Below are positions 17,586 through 25,407 of a DNA stretch of 64,000 nt, piece after piece. This DNA is from Devosia salina (GTDB lineage: Bacteria > Pseudomonadota > Alphaproteobacteria > Rhizobiales > Devosiaceae), in contig NZ_CP080590.1 of the NCBI RefSeq assembly GCF_019504385.1, positions 2,584,001 to 2,648,000 on the forward strand, in the 5' to 3' direction. A program made the position numbers and the translations under genes. Numbering within the stretch: position 1 is the first letter of the stretch; each line of letters begins with the position of its first letter. The notes beneath the pieces are model-generated. The model saw nothing but the letters and a program-made list of their open reading frames with translations. It was not told where the DNA came from and did no database searches.

Positions 17586-19159
17586 CCCAGCACCACCTCC
17601 CGCTCCACGCCGATCGCATCGAGAAACGCCCGGTCATGGCTGATGACCAGCAGCGCGCCGTCATAAGCACGCAGTCCTGCCTCGACCACTTCGATCGCCT
17701 CGATGTCGAGATGGTTGGTCGGCTCGTCCAGCACCACCAGCATGGGTGGCGTCTTGCCGCCCAGGACGCAGGCCAGCCCGGCACGCAGCATCTCACCGCC
17801 GCTCAGCGTGCCCACCACCTGCAGTGCCGCGTCATTGCGGAACTTGAAGGCCGCCAGCACGGCGCGGCAGTCATTGACCGAACTCTCCGGATTGAGCCGC
17901 CGGAAATTGTCGACAATGCTCTGGCTGCGGTCGAGCAGACCGACCTGCTGGTCGAGCAGGACCATCGCCCCGCCAACCTGCACCGCCCCCGACAACGGCT
18001 CCATTTCGCCCGTCAGCAGCCTGAGCAGCGTTGTTTTTCCCACCCCGTTCGGACCGGTGATCGCCACCCGCTCGGGGCCGATCAAATCCATGGAAAAGGC
18101 ACGGATCAGCGGGCGATCCTTTTCATATCCGCCCCATAGATCACTGGCCCGCAGCACGACCTTGCCCGCAGGTAGGCCGCTCGGCACGAGCCTTATTGCA
18201 AAGGGCGCCAGGACCTCGATCCTGGCCCGGGCCCCCGCCGCCTGCGCGTGTGCCGCATCGGCCTGCTTTTCTGCCAGCCGGTCGATCCCGCCGGCCGTGG
18301 CTTCGGCCCGCCGTTTCAACCCACCAAGCAGGATCTTGGGCATGTCGCCCTTGGCCGCCTTGCGCCGGCCGCCGGCGTCTCGACGGTCCTGCCGCTCCCT
18401 GTTCTCCTGCGCGGTCCTGGAAGCGTCTCGCACCTGCCGCTCGGCCACGGTGAGATCGTGCTGCGCGGCAGCGAGCTCGAGTGCCTTGCGCTCACGATAA
18501 TGGCTCCAGTTGCCGCCATAGGTGCTGGCGCTCAGGCTTGTGAGCTCGACAATGGCGTCCATTGTGTCGAGCAGGGTCCGGTCGTGACTGATGACGATGG
18601 CCGCACCGCGCCAGCTCTCCAGCAGCCCGGCCACCGCCTCCCGCCCCTCGGCATCGAGATTGTTGGTCGGCTCGTCCAGCAGGATCAGGTCCGGTTCATC
18701 GAACACCAATGCGGCCAATGCCGCCCGCGTCCGCTGGCCACCCGAAAGGGTCGAGAGCAGCGTGCCAGGGCCCACGTCCAGCTTGAGCGCTGCAAGCGCC
18801 TCGCCCAATCGTGCCTCCAGCGTCCAGTCGGCCTCCGCCAGCTCAGCACTGTCGGCCAGGCCGGCGGCGGCCCTCTCCAACAGGGCCAGGTCCTCGCGCA
18901 CCCCAAACAGATCGGCGATGGTTTCATCGGCCGCCGGCTGCACCGCCTGCCGCAACAGGCCCATCCGGCCCGAAACGCTGACCGTTCCGGCAGCGGGGGT
19001 CAGTTCACCGGCAACAAGGCGCAAAAGCGTGGTCTTGCCAACGCCGTTGCGGCCGACAAGTCCGGTGCGTCCGGCACCAAAGCTGAGATCGAGATCGGAG
19101 AAGAGCGTCCGGCCGTCAGGGCCGGTACAGGTCAGGTGCGACAGCGTCACGGAAGGCAT
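17582..19159 (-). CDS. ABC-F family ATPase (ribosome-associated type)
   Basis: This is a soluble duplicated ATPase without membrane helices, the ABC-F layout of translation factors (EttA, Uup, YheS) and ribosome-protection resistance proteins. The 525 residues include Walker A GRNGVGKTT, signature LSGGQRTRAALA and LLDEPTNNLD in domain 1, and GPNGVGKTT, LSGGEMLRAGLA and VLDEPTNHLD in domain 2. The two are joined by a charged linker of roughly 100 residues. I chose ATG 19159 (MPSVTLSHLT) with GAGG upstream over an in-frame TTG at 19183. The C-terminus ends at domain 2, so there is no Uup-like tail. Subfamily is unresolved. Confidence 0.9.
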   Translation of the reverse strand: MPSVTLSHLTCTGPDGRTLFSDLDLSFGAGRTGLVGRNGVGKTTLLRLVAGELTPAAGTVSVSGRMGLLRQAVQPAADETIADLFGVREDLALLERAAAGLADSAELAEADWTLEARLGEALAALKLDVGPGTLLSTLSGGQRTRAALAALVFDEPDLILLDEPTNNLDAEGREAVAGLLESWRGAAIVISHDRTLLDTMDAIVELTSLSASTYGGNWSHYRERKALELAAAQHDLTVAERQVRDASRTAQENRERQDRRDAGGRRKAAKGDMPKILLGGLKRRAEATAGGIDRLAEKQADAAHAQAAGARARIEVLAPFAIRLVPSGLPAGKVVLRASDLWGGYEKDRPLIRAFSMDLIGPERVAITGPNGVGKTTLLRLLTGEMEPLSGAVQVGGAMVLLDQQVGLLDRSQSIVDNFRRLNPESSVNDCRAVLAAFKFRNDAALQVVGTLSGGEMLRAGLACVLGGKTPPMLVVLDEPTNHLDIEAIEVVEAGLRAYDGALLVISHDRAFLDAIGVEREVVLG

Positions 19160-19345
19160 GGTTCGACAAATCCTCAGGGGCAAGGCAGGTGGGCATTGCG
19201 GTGAGGATGCGATCCATTGGGAACCGTCCGGTCGGGTTGCGATGGGCCAAACATAGGCGAGACGAGCGGCGGGTCAAGCGTGGGCTGGCAAATTTCGGGG
19301 TCGAGGCGTAGTGTCCGCCCGCCCTATTGCCCGGAAGCCTCTGAA

Positions 19346-19957
19346 ATGGACCTCTTCACCCTCGCCGCATTCACCATCGCCTATGCCATTGCCGTACTCG
19401 TGCCGGGTCCGGGCGTGGCCGCCGTGGTGGCCCGCGCCCTTGGTGGCGGATTCAAGGGGGCGTTCCCAATGGTGCTTGGCATCCTGGCCGGGGACCTGGT
19501 CTATTTCTTCTTTGCCGTCTTTGGCCTGGCCGCCATTGCCACCTGGTTCGGCCCTGTCTTCGTCATTGTGCGTTGGGCCGGTGCTGCCTACCTGCTCTAC
19601 ATCGCCTGGAAGTTCTGGACCGCCCGCCCCGGCTCCGAACAGATGAAGCCGCGCAATGAAGACCCCTGGAGGACCTTCCTCGCCGGCTTCTCGCTGACCA
19701 TGGGCAATCCCAAGACCATCGTCTTCTACCTTGCCATCCTGCCCACCGTCGTGCCGCTGGGCGAGATGAACCCTGTGGCCTTTGTCGAACTGACGAGCAT
19801 CGTGATTGTGGTGCTGCTGCTCATCGGCTGCGGCTATGCCTGGCTGGCCTCGGCGGCACGCGAGATGTTCCGCAGCGAAAAGGCCCTCGGACGCCTCAAC
19901 AAGACTGCGGGCGCCATGATGGCCGGCGCGGCGGGCCTGGTGGTCATGCAGCACTGA
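19346..19957 (+). CDS. LysE/RhtB family amino-acid exporter
   Basis: This small inner-membrane efflux protein has 203 residues. It has about six hydrophobic helices, the family N-terminal pattern PGPGVAAVVARALGGGFKGA, and the central GFSLTMGNPKTIVFYLAILP motif. The ATG at 19346 follows GGAAG; longer in-frame starts would add a non-hydrophobic leader unlike the family. It is divergent from the ABC-F gene. The exported substrate, perhaps an amino acid or analogue, is unknown. Confidence 0.9.
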   Translation: MDLFTLAAFTIAYAIAVLVPGPGVAAVVARALGGGFKGAFPMVLGILAGDLVYFFFAVFGLAAIATWFGPVFVIVRWAGAAYLLYIAWKFWTARPGSEQMKPRNEDPWRTFLAGFSLTMGNPKTIVFYLAILPTVVPLGEMNPVAFVELTSIVIVVLLLIGCGYAWLASAAREMFRSEKALGRLNKTAGAMMAGAAGLVVMQH

Positions 19958-19959
19958 CG

Positions 19960-19993
19960 TTAATCAATCGCTAACCAGTTAACCGCCCATTAA
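19960..19993 (+). promoter_or_regulatory. Tandem CtrA-like binding sites
   Basis: A perfect TTAA-N7-TTAA site spans 19979-19993 and its right half continues as TTAACCAT, the other classic CtrA half-site form. A second TTAA-N7-CTAA pair lies at 19960-19974. Half-sites are therefore spaced 11, 8 and 11 bp apart. The array ends 24 bp before the first small paralogous gene. In alphaproteobacteria this consensus marks control by the cell-cycle and motility regulator CtrA; binding here is inferred. Confidence 0.6.
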
Positions 19994-20017
19994 CCATAAT
20001 TGTCGAAGCTTGCCGCC

Positions 20018-20239
20018 ATGGCCTATGGCGACGTCAAGATCACGCGCTTCAACATGCATCAGCTTCCGCCCTATGAGCGGATGCAATATCTGCGCGAGCG
20101 CCGTGCGGCGGCAGCCGAAGTGGCGCAGAAAAATGCCAGCACGGCCAATAGCTTCGCCTCAATACAGAGCAACAACGCCACCGAGATGGGGAATCTCATC
20201 TCCAAGATGGCGATGCAGCGCATCTCCAAAACAGCCTGA
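20018..20239 (+). CDS. Small conserved protein, tandem copy 1
   Basis: This 73-residue protein is of unknown function. It starts MAYGDVKITRFNMHQLPPYE and ends MGNLISKMAMQRISKTA. It has no signal peptide or membrane helix; the central Arg/Ala-rich region looks helical. It is about 70% identical to the second copy 96 bp downstream, with the RFNMHQL box, SFASIQ, NNA and the last 12 residues invariant. That pattern of conserved ends and variable middle supports both as translated genes. ATG 20018 is preferred because it aligns with copy 2. No strong ribosome site is seen. CtrA-like sites lie directly upstream. Confidence 0.75.
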   Translation: MAYGDVKITRFNMHQLPPYERMQYLRERRAAAAEVAQKNASTANSFASIQSNNATEMGNLISKMAMQRISKTA

Positions 20240-20335
20240 CGCTGCTCATCACGCCCCAAAAATCCTTAGAAGAAGCGGCAGATTCCCGCGCACCGCGTTT
20301 AGGCTTGGGTAACCTCTCTCCGCGCCTAATGGGCC

Positions 20336-20554
20336 ATGGGCTATAGTGATCGCATCACCCGCTTCAACATGCATCAGCTTTCGGCATACGACCGAATGCA
20401 GTTCATGCGCTCGCGCCGAGCCGAAGCTGCGGCCGAGGCCCAGCGCCAGGCCGCCTTTGCCGGCAGCTTTGCCAGCATCCAGCAGAACAACGCTGCGCAA
20501 ATGGGCAACCTCTTCTCCAAAATGGCGATGCAGCGCATTTCCAAGACGGCCTGA
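20336..20554 (+). CDS. Small conserved protein, tandem copy 2
   Basis: This 72-residue paralogue of the preceding small gene starts MGYSDRITRFNMHQL and ends SKMAMQRISKTA. One codon is missing near the N-terminus relative to copy 1. Substitutions cluster in the central Arg/Ala-rich helix, while both ends are conserved, arguing for purifying selection after duplication. There is no evident Shine-Dalgarno sequence and no CtrA-like site directly before it, so it may depend on the promoter of copy 1 or be regulated differently. Function is unknown. Confidence 0.75.
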   Translation: MGYSDRITRFNMHQLSAYDRMQFMRSRRAEAAAEAQRQAAFAGSFASIQQNNAAQMGNLFSKMAMQRISKTA

Positions 20555-20629
20555 GCCGGGCCCTGCCGGGGTCAGCATGTCCTCCAGCGCACAGCCGGAA
20601 GCACGCGTCACGCCCGGCGGGATCGCCGA

Positions 20630-21151
20630 TCAGGCGTCTTGCGGCATAATGCGCTTGAGCAGGGCCGACAATTCGGCCGGCGGCTTCTGCTCGATCCGGC
20701 GGTAGGTCCGGCCATCCGGCGTCCGCGTCACATAGCCCATGTCCACCATGGCGCGCCGCAGCAGGGCATGGTCGCCAAAACTCGCCCAGGCATTGAGCAA
20801 TTCGGTGTTTTCCCGGTCCGCATAGTCGCGCCCCGGCTCCATCCGCGACCACAGGACCCACAGGCAGAGTGGCTGCAGGCTGTTCTTTGAAGGCCAGCGC
20901 AGCAAGACCCCGTCGGCATCGAAATGCCGGCTCACCTTTTCCACCAGCTTGAGGTCAACCGGCTCCGGCTGCGGCGCGTCCTCGGTCAGCGCCTTGAGGT
21001 GCTGGTGATTGCGATAGCCCGCCGCGCGGGCCAGCATATTGAGCAGTTCGGCATGGCTCGGTTGGCCATCAAGACGGCCCAGTTGCGCGCGCAGGCTCTT
21101 GGTAAAGGCCGACAGGTCGGCAATGGAAAGGGAATGGATTTGTCTCGACAT
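20630..21151 (-). CDS. DUF2087 domain protein
   Basis: This 173-residue soluble protein has an N-terminal helical part of about 60 residues. A DUF2087 domain follows from about residue 75, recognisable by LRWPSKNSLQPLCLWVLWSR, then ELLNAWASFGDHALLRRAMV and TPDGRTYRRIEQ. The domain is often found in transcriptional-regulator contexts, but no HTH is obvious here and the biochemical role is not established. GAGGATGAACC precedes the ATG. It converges with the two small genes. Confidence 0.85.
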   Translation of the reverse strand: MSRQIHSLSIADLSAFTKSLRAQLGRLDGQPSHAELLNMLARAAGYRNHQHLKALTEDAPQPEPVDLKLVEKVSRHFDADGVLLRWPSKNSLQPLCLWVLWSRMEPGRDYADRENTELLNAWASFGDHALLRRAMVDMGYVTRTPDGRTYRRIEQKPPAELSALLKRIMPQDA

Positions 21152-21438
21152 GGTTCATCCTCGAGCGTGCCCCAGGCCCGCCCCAAGGGCGGTGTCGATG
21201 GTCGCCGGCTTGCGACGGGGCACCGGTGAGGTGCGTGTCGAAGTCAGGGATAGGGCAGGTTTAGCTTCCCTTCTCGGGACGGCGACGCCTCGGTGAACTG
21301 CAGACCGTGACGAGCCAATACGCCGGCACCCGGGCAAAATCAATATGGCTCCAGCGGGGCAAACCCGCCACGCAGGGTGACTTCGCCAAGGCTTCGATCT
21401 AGGCTTGCTTGGCTCAAACCGAGCAAAGGGGATCCGCC

Positions 21439-21798
21439 ATGGCCCGTTTCCTTGCCGTCTACATCATGCATCCGGAAAGTCTGGCCCGCTTTCGCGGCCT
21501 GCCCAAGGCGGAGCAGGATGCCATTGATGCCGCCGGCCTGCCGCAATGGGTGGCCTGGGAGAAGGAGCACGCCGCCAGCTTCGTCGACCGCGGCGGCATG
21601 GTCGGCAAGACACTTCGCGTCTCCCGCGACGGAATCGCGCCAGCCAGCAACCCCTTCTGCGGCTATGTCGTGGTGGAAGCGCCCGATATCGAAGCCGCGG
21701 CGCGCCTCTTCGAGAACCATCCGCACTTCTCCATCTTCCCCGGCGACAGCGTCGACATCATGCCCTTTGTCACCGAGCCGCCGGACAGCGCCAACTGA
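21439..21798 (+). CDS. YciI-like (YCII-related) protein
   Basis: This 119-residue cytosolic protein has the YCII-related alpha/beta barrel fold. Features seen are the N-terminal strand MARFLAVYIMHPES, a central WEKEHAASFVDRGGMVGKTL segment and the C-terminal FENHPHFSIFPGDSVDIMPF. AAGGGGAT precedes ATG 21439; the longer in-frame start at 21409 has no ribosome site. The family's function is poorly defined. It lies just outside the left tRNA-derived repeat of the proposed island. Confidence 0.85.
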   Translation: MARFLAVYIMHPESLARFRGLPKAEQDAIDAAGLPQWVAWEKEHAASFVDRGGMVGKTLRVSRDGIAPASNPFCGYVVVEAPDIEAAARLFENHPHFSIFPGDSVDIMPFVTEPPDSAN

Positions 21799-21840
21799 TC
21801 CGCATCCATCCGGACACATTGCACCATTGCTTGAGGAGAA

Positions 21841-21896
21841 GTGGTGGGCCCACCAGGGCGGAAGCTGGAACCAGACCGTCATGACCGTCCTGTAAG
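21841..21896 (-). pseudogene. tRNA-derived direct repeat, left copy (possible attL)
   Basis: Read on the minus strand this resembles the 3' half of a tRNA with CAT in the anticodon loop: anticodon loop, variable region, a degenerate T arm (loop CTTCCGC instead of TTCGAGT) and an acceptor ending GGGCCCACCA. It shares 17 then 15 identical bases with the copy at 35094, separated by seven versus eight variable bases, and continues with near-identical sequence (cgtcctg, aag). Both copies have the same direction. It is not a functional tRNA. It marks the left edge of the catabolic block. Confidence 0.6.
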
Positions 21897-22063
21897 CGGT
21901 GAAGTTATGGCCGAAGTCCCGGAACCGGGATCGGCCCGGCGATCGTGGAGTTCGCCTCAATCCTCATCCTTGAAAATCGTCAGGCGCAGCTTTGCGCGTA
22001 TCGCCGCCAGGCTCCAGAGGCGCCATCCGGTCTTCCGGCGCTGTTTGTTTGGGAAACTGCGCC

Positions 22064-22834
22064 CTAGGTCGACGTTGATCTGCCGTACAATATGGCCCTG
22101 GCGTCTTCCGTTGCCGACACCAGCAATTTCTCGGCGCGCTTCATTGCTACCAGATCCATTCGCGTACTCGGGCCGAATACCGAAAGACCTGCAACCATCC
22201 GACCGGATTCTGCCAGGACCGGTGCGGCGACTGCCGTGATGCCATCCTCTCGCTCACCCAGATTGAACGAGATCCCGCGCTGACGGCTCGTGTCGATCTC
22301 ATGCTGAAGCTGGGCACGGTGGGTGATGGTTCGGCCGGTCAAGGCATCGAGGCGCACACTGGCGAGATAGCGCGCCCGTTCGCTGGGGCTGACATGCGCC
22401 AACCACATTTTTCCATGGGCAGTGCAATAGGCCTCAAGTCGGTCGCCAACACGAATATCGACCGACAAGGAACGTGGCGGCATGGCACGCGCTATACAGA
22501 CCACCTTGCCAGCCTGATAGATCGTAGCCATGCTGGCTTCCCCAAGTTCGGCCGTGAGGTCGTCGAGCACCGGCTGCAGCCACTGGCCCAGTCGGTCTTC
22601 GTCGCGCGCCCGATCACCCAGATCGACCAGGGAATAGCCGAGGCGGTAGCTGCCCTTGGCGACCTGCACCAGCGCGCCCTCGGCCTCCAGCGTCTTGAGA
22701 AATCGGTGTGCGGTAATGGCGTTCAGCCCCAACTCTCGCGTCAGGTCGGAAACCCCTATTCGAGGCCGTCCACGCCCCAGCAAACGCAGAATCTCAAAAG
22801 CCCGCGCCACTGAATTGTTCAGCTGCTGCGCCAT
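22064..22834 (-). CDS. IclR family transcriptional regulator
   Basis: This 256-residue regulator has an N-terminal winged helix (about 8-70; VSDLTRELGLNAITAHRFLKT) and a C-terminal IclR effector domain (about 85-250; VGDRLEAYCTAHGKMWLA and GISFNLGEREDGITAVAAPV). IclR proteins often sense aromatic or short-chain acids and control adjacent catabolic genes. It is divergent from the ThDP enzyme gene with a 219-bp spacer containing palindromes, so it is the obvious candidate regulator of that gene set. Effector unknown. Confidence 0.92.
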   Translation of the reverse strand: MAQQLNNSVARAFEILRLLGRGRPRIGVSDLTRELGLNAITAHRFLKTLEAEGALVQVAKGSYRLGYSLVDLGDRARDEDRLGQWLQPVLDDLTAELGEASMATIYQAGKVVCIARAMPPRSLSVDIRVGDRLEAYCTAHGKMWLAHVSPSERARYLASVRLDALTGRTITHRAQLQHEIDTSRQRGISFNLGEREDGITAVAAPVLAESGRMVAGLSVFGPSTRMDLVAMKRAEKLLVSATEDARAILYGRSTST

Positions 22835-22856
22835 TCGCTCAAACTCTCAATAATAG

Positions 22857-22864
22857 ACAATTGT
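22857..22864. promoter_or_regulatory. Palindrome ACAATTGT near the IclR start
   Basis: An eight-base perfect palindrome lies 23 bp upstream of the IclR gene start in the divergent spacer. It is a candidate autoregulatory operator; short palindromes also arise by chance. Confidence 0.2.
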
Positions 22865-22993
22865 TTTCCCTCTTATTCCGCCGTGACTCGTTTGCCGCCA
22901 TTCAGAGCGAAGTGTGCCACGGCCTTCATCACCGATGTCAGGTCGTGGCTTGCCCCAAAATCTGGGCTTTTCGACTGCATCGAGTACTTCGCT

Positions 22994-23007
22994 TGACAGC
23001 AGTGTCA
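22994..23007. promoter_or_regulatory. TGACA-N4-TGTCA palindrome upstream of the ThDP enzyme gene
   Basis: Perfect five-base arms around GCAG lie 47-60 bp before the ThDP enzyme start and overlap a TTGACA that could act as a -35 box (22993-22998), although no good -10 follows. A direct repeat of ATCGAAA (around 23026-23041) lies closer to the start. These are the most plausible IclR contact sites in the spacer. Confidence 0.3.
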
Positions 23008-23053
23008 TCACCTACCACGCTTTTATCGAAACATCGAAAACTATTATAGATAA

Positions 23054-24757
23054 ATGCATACAGACACCCCTTCCCTAACCGCTGGCGGCGCTTTGCTGGC
23101 GCGGCTCAAGGCCATCGGCGTCGACTATATCTTCGCCAATTCCGGCACCGATTTTCCGCCCATTATCGAGGGCCTGGCGGAGGCGACCGCCAAGAGCGTG
23201 CCGCTGCCCGAGGCCCTGGTCATGCCGCATGAAGGCGCGGCCATGGGTATGGCGCATGGATACTACCTAGCCACGGGCAGATCGCAGGCGGTCATGGCCC
23301 ACACCAATGTGGGCCTGGCCAATTGCGCCATCGGCGCCATCAATGCGGCGGTCGAGAATATTCCGGTGCTTCTGTTTTCAGGCCGCACGCCGACCACTGA
23401 GCAGGGTCGGTTCGGCGCTCGCACCGTGCCCATTGGCTGGGGGCAGGAAATGCGCGACCAGACCGCTCTCGTCCGAGAGGCAAGCAAGTGGGACTATGAG
23501 CTGCGCTTCCCTGAACAAGTGGGCGAGTTGGCCGACCGTGCCTATGCGATCGCCAATTCCACACCCAAAGGACCGGTCTATGTCGCCCTTCCCCGCGAGG
23601 TGCTGTGCGAAGGCTATGACGGACCAGATGTTGCGCGTCCACTCAGCATGCAGCCAGCGCCGATCTCGGCCGACCACCGGCAGATTGCGGCTCTTGCGGA
23701 GCGCGTTGCGACAGCAAAGTTCCCGGTGATCGTCGCACAGCATGGCGCCGGCAATGCCGAGGCCTTTGCCGCCCTCTCGGCCATGGTTGAGCGCTGGGCC
23801 ATACCGGTATGCCAGTACTGGGCAGTGCAGCTTGCTTTGCCGACGGATCACCCCATGAATGCGGGTGGCAATCCGGCACCTTTGCTTGCCGAGGCCGATC
23901 TCGTCATCGTGCTCGACAGTCTGGCGCCGTGGTCGCAGCAGGCGCATGCGGCCAGGGACGATGCCTTCGTCGTCCATATTGGCGCCGATCCGCTCAAGGC
24001 CCGGACGCCGATCCGAAATTTCCGATCGGACCTCAGTATTGCCAGCGAACTGCCCGATGCGATCCTGGCACTGGCGGCGGCGCTCGAGCAGCACCTGCCC
24101 GGTTCGCAGGTCGAAGCCCGCCGTACCGGCATCATCGCCCGCAACAGCCAGACCCGGCAGTCCGCTCTGGCCAAGGCTGAGGCCGGCCGCGATGGGGTGA
24201 TGAGCGCCGATTATGTCGCCAAGACCGTTTCCGACGCCATTGCCGGCCGGAACGCCATCCTCCTGTCCGAGCGCGGCTGCCCGATGGGCGCGATGAGACT
24301 TGCCCATTTCCAGGCCTGGTATCAGGAGCCGCATGCCGGCGGGCTTGGCTGGTCCTTCCCGGCCGCTCTGGGCATGCAGCTGGCCGATCGCGACAGGCTC
24401 GTCGTCGCCACCATGGGCGATGGCTCCTACATGTTCGCCAATCCGGTCGCCTGCCACCAGATAGCGGAAGCACTCGAGCTGCCTCTACTGGTCATCATCA
24501 TGAACAACAATGAATGGGCTGCCGTGCGCCATTCGGTCACCGACATCTACCCAAATGGCTATGCGGCCAAGGCTAACCAGATGCCGCTGACGGCGCTCAA
24601 TCCCAGCCCCGATTTCGTGCAGGTGGCACGCGCCAGTCGCGCCTTTGCGGCCAGGGTTACCAACGCCAACGAACTCGATGAGGCGCTGAAGGCGGCCCTC
24701 GCCCATATCTCCGAGAAGCGCAGCCTGGCGCTGCTCGACGTCACAATGCGCAATTGA
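23054..24757 (+). CDS. Thiamine-diphosphate-dependent enzyme (acetolactate synthase/decarboxylase fold)
   Basis: This 567-residue enzyme has the three-domain fold of acetolactate synthase, benzoylformate decarboxylase and benzaldehyde lyase. The N-terminal domain carries the cofactor-activating Glu60 in MPHEGAAMGMAHGYY. The C-terminal domain has the ThDP/Mg motif starting GDG at 455 and ending MNNN about 27 residues later. The sequence does not fit biosynthetic IlvB closely and no small subunit is adjacent. With the cupin dioxygenase and the aldehyde dehydrogenase nearby, an aryl 2-oxo-acid decarboxylase or benzoin-type lyase role is plausible, by inference. No ribosome site precedes the ATG. 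Confidence 0.85.
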   Translation: MHTDTPSLTAGGALLARLKAIGVDYIFANSGTDFPPIIEGLAEATAKSVPLPEALVMPHEGAAMGMAHGYYLATGRSQAVMAHTNVGLANCAIGAINAAVENIPVLLFSGRTPTTEQGRFGARTVPIGWGQEMRDQTALVREASKWDYELRFPEQVGELADRAYAIANSTPKGPVYVALPREVLCEGYDGPDVARPLSMQPAPISADHRQIAALAERVATAKFPVIVAQHGAGNAEAFAALSAMVERWAIPVCQYWAVQLALPTDHPMNAGGNPAPLLAEADLVIVLDSLAPWSQQAHAARDDAFVVHIGADPLKARTPIRNFRSDLSIASELPDAILALAAALEQHLPGSQVEARRTGIIARNSQTRQSALAKAEAGRDGVMSADYVAKTVSDAIAGRNAILLSERGCPMGAMRLAHFQAWYQEPHAGGLGWSFPAALGMQLADRDRLVVATMGDGSYMFANPVACHQIAEALELPLLVIIMNNNEWAAVRHSVTDIYPNGYAAKANQMPLTALNPSPDFVQVARASRAFAARVTNANELDEALKAALAHISEKRSLALLDVTMRN

Positions 24758-24785
24758 CGCCCAGCCAAGAAGAAGAGGAGGCCCC

Positions 24786-25319
24786 ATGCCCGAACTGGCA
24801 AAGACTGAATTCTGGAAGGACCTGAAACCCATCACCAGGGTGTTCCAGCCCGATGCGCTGCCCGAAGTGTACCTTGCCAACGCCCCGACCGAGGACGAGC
24901 ACTACTACGTGCCCTTTACCGAAACGGTCTCGTCGCGGCCGCTATGGATTTCGCCGACGCAAAACAAGTGGTGCGACATCCTGATGGCCAAGAGGGCGGG
25001 GCTGGTGAACCGGCACTATCACCCGCACGAGGTCTTCGCGCTGACGCTGTCAGGCAAGTGGGGATATCTGGAACACGACTGGACCGCCACCAAAGGCGAC
25101 TTCGTCTATGAGACCCCGGGCGAGGGACACACCCTTGTCGCCTATGAACACGAAGAGCCGATGAAAGTGTTCTTCACCGTCACCGGTCCGTTGATCTGGC
25201 TCGACGAAAACGGGGAGCCCAACGGCTTCTTCGACGTCCACAACTACATCGCCATGTGCCGCGACCACTACGACAAAGTGGGGATTGGCGCAGACTACGT
25301 GAATTCGCTGTTCCGGTAG
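24786..25319 (+). CDS. 2,4'-dihydroxyacetophenone dioxygenase-like cupin
   Basis: This 177-residue cupin resembles 2,4'-dihydroxyacetophenone dioxygenase, a non-haem iron enzyme cleaving the aliphatic C-C bond to give 4-hydroxybenzoate and formate. Likely metal ligands are His77 and His79 (in RHYHPHEVFAL) and His115 (in PGEGHTLVAY), and the length matches. It follows the ThDP gene by 28 bp with AGAAGAGGAG upstream, so both are co-transcribed. Exact substrate is inferred from family resemblance; other aryl ketols are possible. Confidence 0.75.
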   Translation: MPELAKTEFWKDLKPITRVFQPDALPEVYLANAPTEDEHYYVPFTETVSSRPLWISPTQNKWCDILMAKRAGLVNRHYHPHEVFALTLSGKWGYLEHDWTATKGDFVYETPGEGHTLVAYEHEEPMKVFFTVTGPLIWLDENGEPNGFFDVHNYIAMCRDHYDKVGIGADYVNSLFR

Positions 25320-25407
25320 GCCAGCAACAAGGGACTTGCCCTGAGAAGGGGCCCTGCAGGTGGCCGCGTGCAGGGCCTCAGTCGTTCCGCCTTGGACGGG
25401 GCTGGAA

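Noticed and set aside
17383..18139. Plus-strand frames running through the pentanucleotide repeat as candidate phase-variable genes
   Set aside because: They have no domain or ribosome site and overlap the ABC-F gene in antisense; the repeat is better explained as sequence 3' of that gene.
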